From: Armigeres subalbatus | Taxonomy: Eukaryota > Arthropoda > Insecta > Diptera > Culicidae | Assembly: GCF_024139115.2 (NCBI RefSeq) | Contig: NC_085139.1 | Coordinates: forward strand, 104,695,935 to 104,759,934 | Reading direction: 5' to 3' | Length of the DNA: 64,000 nucleotides | In this document: piece by piece, positions 21,437-33,581 of the stretch | How the letters are laid out: every line of letters begins with the position of its first letter | Numbering within the stretch: position 1 is the first letter of the stretch | Notes under the pieces: generated by a model | Databases searched by the model: none | Seen by the model: the letters and a program-made list of their open reading frames with translations, nothing else | What the model was told of the DNA's origin: nothing | Translations under genes and position numbers: made by a program

Positions 21437-24212
21437 TTATACTAAGGGTACAAGGTAAGGGTACAAGGAGCTAATCATTGCAATAGAAGATTGCAACGAT
21501 TTTTGTCTAAAATTGGAAATTATTTTGTTGGACATTTGTTGCAATGTCTCAATATTAGAAATTCTATGAAGTTCATTGGTACTATACCACGGAGGCAACT
21601 TCAGAATCATTTTCAAAATTTTATTTTGAATCCTCTGGAGTGCCTTCTTTCTGGTATTGCAGCAACTAGCCCATATTGGCACAGCATACAACATGGCAGG
21701 TCTAAAAATTTGTTTGTAAATCAAAAGTTTGTTCTTAAGACAAAGTTTTGATTTTCTGTTTATAAGTGGATATAGACACTTAATATATTTGTTACATTTG
21801 GCTTGAAGGCCTTCAATGTGATTTTTAAAGTTAATTTTGATCTAGCAGAAGTCCTAAATATTTAGCTTCGCTAGACCAATTAATTGGAACCCCATTCATA
21901 GTGACAATATGTCTGCTAGAAGGTTTCAAATAAGAAGCTCTCGGCTTATGTGGGAAAATTATAAGCTGAGTTTTGGAAGCATTCAGGGAAATTTTCCATT
22001 TTGCAAGTAAGTGGAGAAAATATCCAAACTTTTTTGCAATCTACTACAAATGACACGAAGGCTACGCCCTTTGGCTGAGAGACCTGTGTCATCTGCAAAC
22101 AAAGATTTTTGACACCCTGGTGGTAAATCAGGTAAGTCAGAAGTAAAAATGTTATACAAAATGGGCCCCAGTATGCTGCCTTGGGGAACACCAGCTCTTA
22201 CAGGTAATCTATCAGATTTAGAATTCTGATAGTTTACCTGAAGTGAGCGATCTGATAAATAATTTTGGATCAGTTTAATAATGTACAGAGGAAAATTAAA
22301 ATTCATCAATTTTACAATCAAACCTTCATGCCAAACACTGTCAAATGCTTTCTCTATATCAAGAAGAGCAACTCCAGTCGAATATCCTTCAGATTTGTTG
22401 AGCCGAATTAAGTTCGTAACTCTTAATAACTGATGAGTGGTTGAATGCCCATGGCGAAAACCAAATTGCTCATCAGCAAAAATAGAATTGTCATTAATAT
22501 GAACCATCATTCTATTTAAAATAATCTTTTCAAACAGTTTGCTTATTGAAGAAAGCAAACTGATTGGGCGATAACTAGAAGCCTCAGCTGGATTTTTGTC
22601 CGGCTTCAAAATAGGAACAACTTTGGCGTTTTTCCATTTATCTGGGAAATATGCCAATTGAAAACATTTGTTAAATAAATTAACTAAAAAGGATAAAGAG
22701 CTCTCAGGAAGTTTTTTGATAAGTATGTAGAAAATACCATCATCACCCGGGGCTTTCATATTTTTAAATTTTCTAGTAATAGATCTCACTTCATCCAAAT
22801 TAGTTCCCAACGAAGGATCGAAAACATTCTCTTGATTGAGAATGTCTTCGAAGCTCCGTGTAACCTGATCCTCAATTGGACTAGTGAGACCTAGACTAAA
22901 ATTATGGGCACTCTCGAACTGCTGAGCAAATTTTTGAGCCTTTTCGCCATTTGTTAATAAAATTTTATTTCCCTCTTTAAGCGCTGGAATTGGCTTTTGA
23001 GGTTTCTTAAGAATTTTTGTTAATTTCCAAAAGGGTTTCGAACTGGGATCCAACTTCGAGACATTATTCTCAAAGTTGGTATTTCTCAGAATAGCGAAAC
23101 GTTTTTTAATTTCATTTTGCAAATCTCGCCAAATAACTTTCAACGCGGGATCGCGAGTTCTTTGGTATTGCCTTCTTCTCACATTTTTAAGACGGATCAG
23201 TAGCTGAAGATCGTCGTCAATAATAATGGAGTTGAATTTAACTTCACATTTCAGGAATTGCAATGCCTCTGGCTTCGACAATTAAATTTGTCAAAGATAC
23301 GAGAGCATTATCAATATCACTTTTGGTATCGAGAGGAATATCGACATCAAAATTCCTATCGATATACGTTTTATATAAATCCCAATCAGCTCTATGATAA
23401 TTAAAAGTAGAGCTGATTGGATTATAAATGGCTTCTTGTGAGATTTCAAATGTCACAGGAAGGTGATCAGAGTCAAAGTCAGCATGAGTTACCAATCGGC
23501 CACACAGCTGACTTGAATCCGTTAAAACTAAATCAATTGTAGAAGGATTTCGACTGGAAGAAAAACAAGTTGGTCCATTGGGATATTGAATAGTATAATA
23601 TCCCGCACAACAATCTTCAAATAAAATTTTACCATTGGAATTGCTTTGAGCATTATTCCATGAACGGTGTTTGGCATTGAAGTCACCAATTACGAAGAAT
23701 TTTGATTTGTTGCGAGTCAGAATTTGAAGATCAGCTTTCAACAAATTCTTTTGCTGCCCATTGCATTGAAAAGGCAAGTAGGCTGCAATGAAGGAAAATT
23801 GTCCAAAATTTGTTTCAACAGAAACTCCTAAGGTTTCAAAAACTTTGGTTTCAAACGAAGAAAATAATGTATGTTTGATACGTCTATTAATGACAATGGC
23901 GACCCCACCACAGGCGCTGTCAAGACGATCATTTCTGTAGATAAAATAATTTGGATCTCTTTTAATGGAGAGTCCTGGTTTTAAATAAGTTTCTGTTATA
24001 ATGGCAATATGCACATTATGAACTTTTAGGAAGTTGAATAATTCATCTTCCTTACCCTTTAGAGAGCGGGCATTCCAATTTAGAACTTTCACACAATTAT
24101 TTGGATCCATTGAAACGGAGTCCGATAACAATTTTTGTGTGTACTTTATACCAACCTGAACAGCTTCAGGAATGGTATTTGCTTTGAACATTGCATCAAT
24201 CATGTGATGCAA
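21437..24212 (-). pseudogene. Jockey-clade ORF2, endonuclease/reverse transcriptase, frameshifted
   Basis: From 24212 the first part is an apurinic-type endonuclease: LNWNARSL, ITETYLKP, GDFNAKHRSW and the catalytic SDHLP. A shift at about 23250-23280 leads into the reverse transcriptase, with [49 protein letters not shown] and the FADD active site near 22090-22101. A further shift near 21985, with additional lesions to about 21730, leads into the C-terminal frame (21724-21437: AMLYAVPIW, then STNELHRISNIETL). This enzyme would nick target DNA and copy the element RNA in place. At least three lesions break it. Confidence 0.9.
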
Positions 24213-24220
24213 TTGTTCAG

Positions 24221-25506
24221 TTAAAAATCAAAATCGGAAGCAGTCATGCTACCTGAATCGGCAACATGACCGTTATTTTCCGTTGGGACATGGGTATAAA
24301 CCTCATTTTGAGAAGAGAAATTTTGTCTACCAGCAGCGATGTTTGCATACGTAGGTACATTGGAAAAATTGGAATTTACTGAAGTGCTTGCTACCCGTTG
24401 ACGAGCGGCAAAATTTGTTTGTGAATTGTGGTGGGTATGAATTGCTCGACCGGTAACCGGTTTCGGAATTTGAGCGTTTGAAAAATTTCTACCCGTCGAA
24501 TCTGTGATCCGATTGGAATTTCCCGTCATCAATTTTGCACGGGAATTCAAAACTTTTGCGTGAAGGGCATTCCCAGAAATTGGATTTATGATTGCCCCAC
24601 AATTAGCACATTTAAATTTATTGGAATCTTCTCTCACAGGACATGCGTCCTTGGCGTGAGAGGTTCCACCACAAATCATGCATTTAGCATCCATGTGACA
24701 ATGTTTGGTTCCATGACCCCACTTTTGGCACTTACGGCACTGGGTGGGGTTTTGAAATTTCCCCCAGGCCTGCGGAAATGCTCCCATGTAACACGGACAT
24801 GAGACATAATACAGGCCTTTTCCAAACTTTTCATATTATTTAGTTCACTTTTGTTAAAATGAACTAAATAAAATTCTTGAGAAATGCCCCTCTGGGAAGT
24901 ACCGGAGTGGGATTTCTTTTTCATCTTAATTACTTGGACTGGTGAAAATCCAAGTAATTGAGAAATTTCAATTTTAATCTCATCCAGTGATTTATCATCA
25001 CTGGGGAGACCTTTCAAGACGGCTTTGAACAATCGCTCAGTTTTGTCGTCGTATGTGAAGAATTTATGGCGCTTCTCAGTTAAATACTGAAGAAGACGTT
25101 TGCGATCGTCAAAGGATCCCGGCAAAACGCGGCAGTCACCCTTCCTAGCAATCTGAAATGAAACCTTGATCCCCTGAAGGTTACTCAAGATTTCATTCCG
25201 AAAGCCAGAAAACTCGGCAACAGATACCACAATTGGCGGAATCCTTTGCTTTTTCGCATGAATCGAATCACCTGGGCTAGAGGTATATTCGATTTGCTCA
25301 ATTTCATCATTAATCAAATCGAACTGATTGCTCAGTTCGATTGGAGAAGAATTATTTCCGATATTAGAGTTAGAAGGAATATCAGAATTCTCCAGCTTCC
25401 TTCTATTTTTTCCGCGCTTTGGCAGGACGGTCTTGAAACCTTGTTTCTTTGAAGGAAGTGGAGAATTCAAAGACTCCTCCTTCCTCTTGTTTTTATTAAT
25501 GCTCAT
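24221..25506 (-). pseudogene. Jockey-clade ORF1, nucleic-acid-binding protein
   Basis: The frame starts at 25506 with a Lys-rich N-terminus, followed by a PRE/C2HC-type domain (FFTYDDKTERLFKAVLKGLP, then FYLVHFNKSE). A frameshift at about 24770-24790 moves it to the frame ending at 24221. That part carries CRKCQKWGHGTKHC, CMICGGTSHAKDAC and CANCG zinc knuckles and a Ser/Asn-rich tail. Proteins of this type coat the element RNA. Nine bases separate its stop from the ORF2 frame. Confidence 0.85.
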
Positions 25507-25937
25507 GGCTGAGCGTGGAGACGTGACCTTCTAAGAGGTTTTTTCCCAGAACGGTGTCCCTGCAGGATTACCACCGCTTGCCGGAATTTTACTTCCGCAA
25601 ACGGGTCCAACGTAAAACGAAGGCACGGGTCCTTGCAAAGATCGTAACGGGATCAGTGGGTACAAATAGCGCTAAGAAGCACCGTTGAAATTAAAATAGC
25701 TTCGGGTAGTATTAAAAACTTCCTTCCGCAAAGAGAGAAAGAACCGCACAGCACGAAAGCACGATGCGGTCTAAAAAAATCGTTTAGGTGCTCCATGGTT
25801 ATAAGCTGCCATAGCGGCCCGCGGTATGGTTCGCGGTCAATCGCACCTACCATAATCTCGTCGATTACGATGAGGAACAGTAACGGTGATAAAATTCCCG
25901 TAACACGGAAGATCACTTTGACGTAGTGTGTTGCGGT

Positions 25938-28611
25938 TTAAGATCTACCAAACAGAGCCCTAGCTTAATCCATTTTTCTAGCTAGGGCAATAAGTTGTGG
26001 TAATTAAGGATTCATCGTATTTAGTCCTCGCTACCAACAGCAGCGTCAGAAATAAAACATAATTAATGTTACCTTGCAGACAGTTGAAAGACTCGAATTC
26101 CTCTTGTTTGAGGCTAAACTGTATGCAGCGGAAACAACTATTCAAGCAATTAGTTAAAAAACCTCGGTACCCGGTTCTAGGCTGAACTGACTGCTGGAAA
26201 AATCGAGTTAGGGGTTTAAGGTGGGCTGACCAGACCATTCCGGTGAAAAAACGGGACAAACGCACTTACAAAACGGGACATGTCAAAAAACCTTGTTAAG
26301 TGGTGGAATTCAATGGGATTGTATAAACTCGTCTTATGACAGGTGCTTGTGACAACATTCAAAAGCAGGGGAAATTTTTGTTAAAAAAACACATTAAAGA
26401 TTAAAAAAGTGGAAATTTCAAAATTTATGGGATTTTTCCAATTCTGAACAATTGAAAATAACAAGAAATAGTCAAAGTACCCTGCCTAAAGCCGATGTGG
26501 ACATCAGACAGATAAGGAAAATTGTCAACAACGAAAAAAGCAATAGGGTGGGATCATTGATTTTTAGTGTTAAAACCCTTTTTTATGAATATTAGTGAGC
26601 GAAACTCTGCGGCTAAGAATAACAAGAAACTCAACAAGGAAAGAACATTAATAAAATGTAATTTGAATTATTTCCATGAATAGAGTTGGCCCATATGAAT
26701 AAATGTCAAATCTAATCAATTCACAGTCCTTTTTGATCGAAGTTGATTTAAATGACGTTAAAAGAAGCCTCACACCTCGGGAATCTTGTCCTTTGATTTT
26801 GTTTCCATGTGTTTTCAAAAAGGCGGGACTCATGCAATTTCGTCGCGAAATGTAAAACGAATCCTGGCTAATTTATAGGATGGTTAACAGCTCGGACTCT
26901 CAGATCTCCGCACCGTTGTATTTTTTATCGGGCCGAATTTCTAATTTTCTACAATAGAATCCCATAAATCCTCCGTTCATATAAGTAAGCAAAATACTAG
27001 CCTCAAAGTACGTGAGGACCGAAATCCGAAAAAAATTCTCGGTTTGAAACTACCTTATATTCGATTTTGTTCGATTGATTTATAAATTATGTTTTATTGT
27101 CATTGTTTTTTGACAGTGGCTGATTTCAAAATATTCCGAATTATTCAGAAAGACTTTGAATGATTCTTAATATTTAAAAAAAAATCAAGCGATTGAAAAT
27201 TATGTGGTAAAGAGAATTTGAAAAAAATGGAATTACCTAATTGGCAAGAAAAAAGATTCGAAAACAAATTTAATCTGGAAATAAGAATGTCTTTCAGTGC
27301 GCTTCATTTTATTGACGTGACCTGATTTTCAAAAACATGCCACTGATGAAATTTACCAAATTTCAATGCCTTCAGAATCAGCAGAAAAAAGTCGATGAAA
27401 TGAAACGTATGAAAAATCTCCCGTTATCTGTCGTTATCTAGCGTAATCATTTTCGTACAATGCTGAAATTAAAGTCGATTGTTTAGCATGAGTAAGCAAA
27501 CGATCTACGAATGTTTTATCCCCGTAGGCGTTGTGGTTCTCTCAATTCGTGCTCTTGAAAAGTAGTAGAAAAGTAGAAAAAGCACGTGGTTTCCAAGATG
27601 GCCGATTTGTGGCTTTGTTGTATAACCACCTTAAATACGTTGTTAGGTTTTGTAATAGTCATCAATTGAATTCAATTATCTGATCCTAAGCCAACCAGTT
27701 CCAAATGACACGAACCCCAAGCGTTTCAGCAATAGAGAGTAAGAGAGTACCTATCTCGCATACACGATAGCCGATGGTCAACCATCAGCTGGCTGAGAAG
27801 AAGGAACAGCAAATCTGTAAATATTGTACATAAATCAGTATCAAATAATACGTTGAAGCACAAACAAGTACGGTCGGTTGTTTCTTTGGTCGTTTGATGA
27901 CAAGAAATCTTTAAAGTGTTCAGCTAAATGTCCCACTTTAACTTTGCGTGATCGGTTTGAGTGCAGTGTACTGGACTTAGTGCATTTGGTGGAGTGCTTT
28001 GAATCGCGGTGCACTTTTCGGGGCTAATTAAATTAGCGAAGCAAGTCCTTCGAGTGACGGCACGCGAATATCGTGAACATACGTACAAACTCTTTTTGAA
28101 CTGGTGAACAATGGTAGTGAGAGGAACACACGGAAGTTCTTATTACTGAACAAATTCTCTTGCTTGAAATGGTCTTGTAGACAGAGCTAAATCCCGGGTT
28201 TTAAGAGTTTCACTGGTGATATTCTAGAAGCAAGACAAGGATGTGGCTAGGGCTCAAAAACAGTATTGCATGGCCAAAAACAGTATTACTGTTCTGTTTT
28301 CTCAAGAAAGGATTGATTTCCTATTGATATTGGGGGCGCGCCTTCAATGGGATTGCTCTTTATGAAGGGTCTAAATAGCGGGACCTTGTCATGGTGGTCT
28401 TGAGAAAACAAAACAACAACTGTATCGAAACCGATACTGCTTCTCAATAGCACTGGAGTAATTCATGACATGAACTTAAACACTAAGGATACGGGTAACG
28501 CTACAATAGATCTAATAATTGGTCGCAGTGGCACACTCGAACAGGAGAAAAAAAAAGAGGCTAAGGGCCGCGAGATGGGGTCTATTTTATTTCCTCAGGT
28601 ACGCGAAGTAC
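25938..28611. other. Unassigned sequence with one Penelope end fragment
   Basis: Apart from 26294-26345, which repeats the Penelope terminal motif (GTGGTGGAATTCAATGGG, CTCGTCTTATGACAGGTG), this AT-rich 2.7 kb shows no recognisable gene or element. Small frames look random. Confidence 0.45.
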
Positions 28612-29125
28612 CAATGGCAGGGCTGGTAGCGACCCATGCAGGTCAAAATAGTGACTTTAGTGACCAAAGCTGATGAAAAAAGGGTTGCAGAAAAAATGGC
28701 CAAATAGTGACTTTCAGTTTCAGTTGCAAGTTCGATGAGACGAAATCAAGCTTTTTCTTCAATAATCAACAGTTTGTCAACATTTTTCCGTCGTCTGGGG
28801 TCTGCTTTAGAACGAGCTCAGAAGAGAAACGAAAACCGTACACGCTAACTTTTATTTACTCAGTGACTAAGTAAAATTGTATTGCCCTCTCTTTTAATCC
28901 CACGGAAATTTTAATAAATATCAGTCAAAAGTAGGACTACTCAAAACTATGAGTAGTCTTGCGAGCAGATCAAATTTTCACGCCACTGGAAGTGAACGAA
29001 ATATGGATATCACTCATAGGACCTGTTTTTATTTTCCGAAAAATGATTTTTAGGCAAAAATCTGCGTGAATGAGCATTCTCTTTTTGTGAGAATGAGTGA
29101 AAATTACGTTCACTGGATTAGCTGA

Positions 29126-29310
29126 ACACCTACTTAAGAAAGATGGAGAGAACTCTACAATTTGTCATATGTGCCACGGAAGTTATTGGAATTTTAAGTG
29201 CAAAAATAACAGTACGGATCGTTTTGGTAGAAAACGAAACAAAAATTAGGAAGATTCAGGTACAACGAGCCTGGGATTGAACGCACGACCTGCAGGATCA
29301 TGCTCTCTGA
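29126..29310 (-). mobile_element. tRNA-derived SINE, truncated (same family as 37551-37999)
   Basis: The minus strand reads a B-box region (GGTCGTGCGTTCAATCCCAG) followed by a body that matches the + strand copy at 37600-37790 (CTACCAAAACGAT, CCGTGGCAC, CATCTTTCTTAAGTAGGTGT). Head and tail are both truncated. Confidence 0.8.
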
Positions 29311-29562
29311 ACTTTAAATATTTTTCCTCCAAAATACGCGGATTTTCCAACTTTCTGTGCGTATTCATGAAAGATTTTTTCTATGGAATTATTAGGAGAA
29401 GTTGTTCAAATTTTGCGTGGCCACTTGAAAACATCCTTAGGAGGGACAAAACACAGTAAATAATTGTTTAAAAAATGTTGTCCATTAAAAAAAATAGCTC
29501 GCCACATAACGATCATTTGTCTAGAGGATCTATAACAAAAATACACTATAACAATACTATTA

Positions 29563-29642
29563 TACTGCCGTGAATCGCATGTTTGTCCCATATGAATAGG
29601 AAACCCAGCAAAGATGGGACAGATATGCAATTCACGGCAATA
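29563..29642. mobile_element. Tiny palindromic MITE
   Basis: Ends CTGCCGTGAATCGCAT and ATGCAATTCACGGCA pair with few mismatches around a 45-base centre containing CCCAGCAAAGATGGGAC. A related copy sits at about 57764-57846. Confidence 0.65.
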
Positions 29643-30031
29643 TAGCTCTCGGTAAAATAGCGGAGAATTAAGTCTCCCAAGGGATCAAGTCTCCCAAGGA
29701 ATCAAGTCTTCCCACCTTCCCCTATTAGGTATATAAAGTTTAAGCTTTAAAACAAAATTGGAATCGGCAGGTCTCCTGCTTGCATGACTGTATACCAATC
29801 GATACTGGTGAAATGCCAATAAAAGCAGCGAGTTAAATGGCTGGCGAAGTTTCTGAGCGATCATTTTGCCAAGATCCGTAATTTCATTTCCGCCATGATC
29901 AAAGCATCATCCGACGGATGAAATCTTAGTCAATAGTTTCAAAATAGATGAAAATAGTGACTTTTTGCCCGACTTGCCCGAAAAAAGTGACCAAGTCACT
30001 AAAAAGTGACCCGCTACCAGGCCTGCAATGG

Positions 30032-30453
30032 TACGCTTTACCCAGCATTTGCCGTGCTTTTTTATTTGTGTCTTTTATTGATTTCTGATAGCATTCTAGA
30101 TAAGAATTTCAAAAGAAAAACATGAGTTTCCATTTTACGAATTATACAGTAACAATCCATATTTGGTTACTTTTTTAGTCATATTTGGTCACTAAATCAA
30201 CAGCATTTTTCGTTACCAGCCCTTTAAATACTTACCCATTGTTTCCCCTGGAAGACCCATTTTTAGTTGAAAAAACACTCATGTGGACATTCAGATATCG
30301 TAATATGTAACTTAGATTGTCGTTATTACATAAGCATAAGTATTCTGGTATGGAAAATGCGTGGAGGCGCGTAGTACCTTATAAGTAAGTCTCACTAAGC
30401 ATTTTGCCTCGCTAAAATATCAGATGTTTCATCCATATTTTTAACCTATATAA
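30032..30453. other. Unassigned sequence
   Basis: AT-rich spacer between two inverted-repeat elements; nothing is recognised. Confidence 0.4.
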
Positions 30454-32074
30454 TAGAGTGGCCCAGCCTTGTATGGGGAGAAAAACAAGTTGTCGAATTC
30501 TACGGGGTACCTCCCAGGATTGTGCTTTTGGGTAAGAAAATCAATCTCTGAAAATTCCAGCTCACACGCATGTTGCATAAGCTGGCGCATTTCTCGGGTA
30601 CTTTTTCAAAACGGCGTATGTCGCAAATTGTAAACAAACCCGTTTTCAACAGCATATGGCATCAAATTCATCTAAAAATGTGTATATTTTCAAAGCTACA
30701 TGAAAATGTGTTTGTAAAAATGCAAATCAATTTTTTGCAAAACGGTGTAACATCATTTTTGAAAATATTGCACATACACCGCTTAGCAGAAAATGTACTT
30801 TAAATAGTTTTTTCGAACAACTAAATAGTTTAAAACGTGCGTCTGCTTGTACTTTTTCATCACTGATTTCAAAATTAAGCATGTTGCTTTAATATTCTGA
30901 TTTTCGTTAAGAAAAACATTTTACGTTGTTTTTCTGCAGCAAATGTTGTTACGTCGTGTTGTAAATGTTGCAATTTTTTTGTCGCATGTGCGTGAAACGT
31001 TTCAACTTGACGCAACATTTCGACGTATCAACAATGCAGCGTACGAAGCAGCGTAACATTTCGACGAAAGTAGCATGACCTCGGTCATGCTGACGTATCA
31101 AAACGACGTATGTGATTTATCTTTTGCAGAACGTTGTAACATATATTTTTATCAAAATAACTAAAATGTTCACACGCAGTGAAGATTTCAGAGTCAGTGA
31201 CGATGAACCTTTTCATAATGTATCGTTGAGGTGTATTCAATTGCAATAAAAATGATTAGTTTCTAAATAGGAATAAAAATGAAATCTGAAAACTTCCAAG
31301 CTCATTTTCTCAGCTTGATCAAAATGTTACATACGCCGATTTGAAAAAGTTCCCGAGATTTGATTTGAAGTATGGTGGTTTCAGCCAAAACGCATAGGAA
31401 AATACACCTCCGTGTAATTGGTTCGGTATGCCCGATTGAGCTCAGAATTGCAACAAAGGCAGTTGATATGTTAAAGATCAATTCCACGGAACATTATACG
31501 ATGATTAAATGACTTTTTATAAAGTTTCGGATGATTTATTAGGAGTTGGGCTGTGCACTTTGGAATTCATTGATTGTCATGAAAAACGTGCACATGTTAT
31601 CAAAGGTGGCTTAGATATGTGCTGTGGCACGTGTTGCTCTGCATATGTTGGAGCGCGCGCGAAACCGAACATCGCAGGCATCTTTGATGGCATGCGTATG
31701 TTTTTCATGCATGGTAATCAATGAATTTCAAAGTGCGCAACCTAACCCCTAAGAGATCGGCCGAAAACTATAGAAAAGTTCATTTAATTATCGTATAATG
31801 ATCCGTGGAATTGATCTTTAACATATCAGATGCCTTTGTTGCAATTCTGAGCTCAATCGGGCATACCGAACCAATTTCCTGAACAAAAGAGTGACGGAGG
31901 TGTATTTTCCTATGCATTTTGACTGAAACCACCATACAAACTTCAAATCAAATGCGCCAGCTTATGCCACAACCGATTGAGCTGGAATTTTCAGAGATTG
32001 ATTTTCTTACCCAAAGGCACAATCCTGGGGGGTGCCCGTGTAATTCGATAACCTTTGTTTCCTGGGCCAATGAT
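30454..32074. mobile_element. 1.6-kb fold-back element with nested palindrome
   Basis: The left end TAGAGTGGCCCAG (30454) and about 120 following bases are inverted at 31950-32070. Shared blocks include AATCAATCTCTGAAAATTCC. A second palindrome inside pairs about 31290-31600 with 31660-31945. The left tip equals the tip of the hAT-like transposon at 18501-21144, so a shared mobiliser is likely. No transposase is present. Confidence 0.75.
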
Positions 32075-33581
32075 ATAATTAAGGTCTAGTTTTGTTACGT
32101 CCATTTTACCGCTATAGCTATGGAATACCCAAAGACATTCAGTGTCGAGGGAGAAAATGTCCAGCATTAGACAAAGTAGACACATTAGGCAAAAAAAAAT
32201 AGGATGTAGTTAGATGAACTAGAAAAAGGTATTTGACGTTATAAAAATGCACTTTCACATTAGTTTATCGCAGTTTTGATTAAAAAAAAGCTCCAATGTG
32301 CGTTGGATTGATACATGAGAATTCCGTTGCAAACAGCAAATTAATCGACATCGACCTACTCGTCTACTTCTCCCACGAACACAAGTAGGACCAGAAAAGA
32401 GGCAAACAAAACTTTCCTACAAAGAATACCTGCTGACCACGCGGATATATAGGTACGGCTATCAACAAGCTGTGGAATCAGCCATGAATGAATTTCTCAA
32501 ACGAATACCTAATACTGACAAGGGTGAATTTTTCCACTCTCTCTATCTATCGTCGAACTGACCGTAACAGTTGTACGCATACTCCATACCGGCATTATTT
32601 ACAATGTGTGTAGTATGGCATGGAATCGAGGGGAAGTAAATCCGATGTACTCTTGCACATAGCTGTCTTTAAAAGTTTGTTGTGTACCAAACTACACTTT
32701 TAACCAATACTGCTTTTATCCATCAAATCAGTGGGTGGCGAACAAAAGGTTCATTCTCGCAAAATAAAACCAGAAGAACGGTCTTGTCCCAGTGAGTGGT
32801 AGTCGGTGTCAAATTCTTGTCAAGGTTAAAATCTCAAAACTGAATCAATTCTCAGACAAACAGTCAATTACATTCGTACACCCAGTGTAGTCTTATCATT
32901 CTAAGCATAGGCACCGTATTGATCATCATCCTCTGGACCATTTGAATAAAAATAGCTGATAATCTTTCGCACTTCAGTGCGGAATCACCTCACCCCGGCA
33001 GCGAGCGGTAACTGTCCAAATTGAAGCTCCACCTTATCAGCCACTCGCGACCATCATTATTCAATCCAACAGTCAGTGCGGACTCCACAGAAGACGTGGA
33101 ATCCTCTTGGTTACCGGAGCGTGTGGAACGCAGACTAAGATCTCAACCTCAGTGATATTACTGCCATCAGCAGCCTCAGTCGTCGGCGTACGCTGGGGAG
33201 ATCCTTCCTAGAACCCTTACCGTATTATATAACTCAACTCCTATAGGAAATTGTGTACAACAGAACGTTTGTTTTGTGTAGAAAATTAATTCAAATTGCA
33301 TAGCGCTGCAGTTTTGATTACCAGTGGAAGAACAAGAATACTGAAGTGAAAAGGTTGAATTCATTTACATTCGATTCCGCCGTGTGCTGTTCATTCGCTC
33401 CAGCCAACCTAATTCCTAGTTCTAAGTCTGTGTGAACCTTAATACAAAAATCTAAAATCCTCTCAGGTCAGGAACAAAAAAAGGAGTTCCGAAGTTTCTG
33501 ACTGCCAATATCCGCCTAGTCGTCCTAGTAGGCTTTTATAGTTTGTGCAGCAGTGTGTTAGAAGCGACCTAAAAAACCGAA
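32075..33581 (+). promoter_or_regulatory. Sideroflexin upstream region and 5' UTR
   Basis: No repeat is recognised in these 1.5 kb, in contrast to the surroundings, which suits a promoter region. The bases just before the ATG at 33582 (ACCGAAATG) make a reasonable start context. A transcription start or TATA box cannot be pinned down. Confidence 0.35.

Larger units (their letters stand above)
21205..25776 (-). mobile_element. Near full-length Jockey-clade LINE, Juan-like
   Basis: This is a 4.57-kb element with a 5' leader, ORF1, ORF2 and a poly(A) tail (a run of about 28 T on the + strand from 21204). The 13-bp duplication AAATCGTTTAGGT flanks it (21192-21204 and 25777-25789). Two zinc-knuckle ORF1 motifs and an endonuclease-reverse transcriptase ORF2 place it in the Jockey clade, and its wording recalls Juan elements of mosquitoes. 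Several frameshifts make this copy inactive although it is almost complete. Confidence 0.9.
17284..25937 (-). pseudogene. LINE family B reverse-transcriptase remnant, split by three insertions
   Basis: Four separated segments form one element on the minus strand. 25937-25777 gives ILSPLLFLIVIDEIMVGAID up to LND; 21204-21146 gives [15 protein letters not shown] with the polymerase F-ADD box; 18492-18080 gives the thumb and linker (AGQSVENVENFQYP, VLLYASEIWC); 17620-17284 gives the C-terminus (NELHRRCHQRPIATEIRNRK) and a (AAGT)n-type 3' tail at 17284-17301. Joined reading resumes across each insertion, and target duplications mark two of them. The 5' half is absent. The clade is undetermined. 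A second decayed copy lies at 47470-48895 on the other strand. Confidence 0.85.
28618..30025. mobile_element. Inverted-repeat element with AGTGAC subterminal motifs
   Basis: Ends CAGGGCTGGTAGCG and CGCTACCAGGCCTG are inverted and framed by CAATGG on both sides (28612-28617, 30026-30031). Near both ends AGTGAC/GTCACT motifs repeat. The 1.4-kb interior has no transposase and hosts a SINE and a small MITE. A 6-bp duplication is unusual for CAGGG tips, which normally go with 8 bp, so the superfamily is open. Confidence 0.72.

Noticed and set aside
24560..25534. Several + strand frames of 68-80 codons
   Set aside because: They are antisense shadows of the Jockey-clade ORF1.
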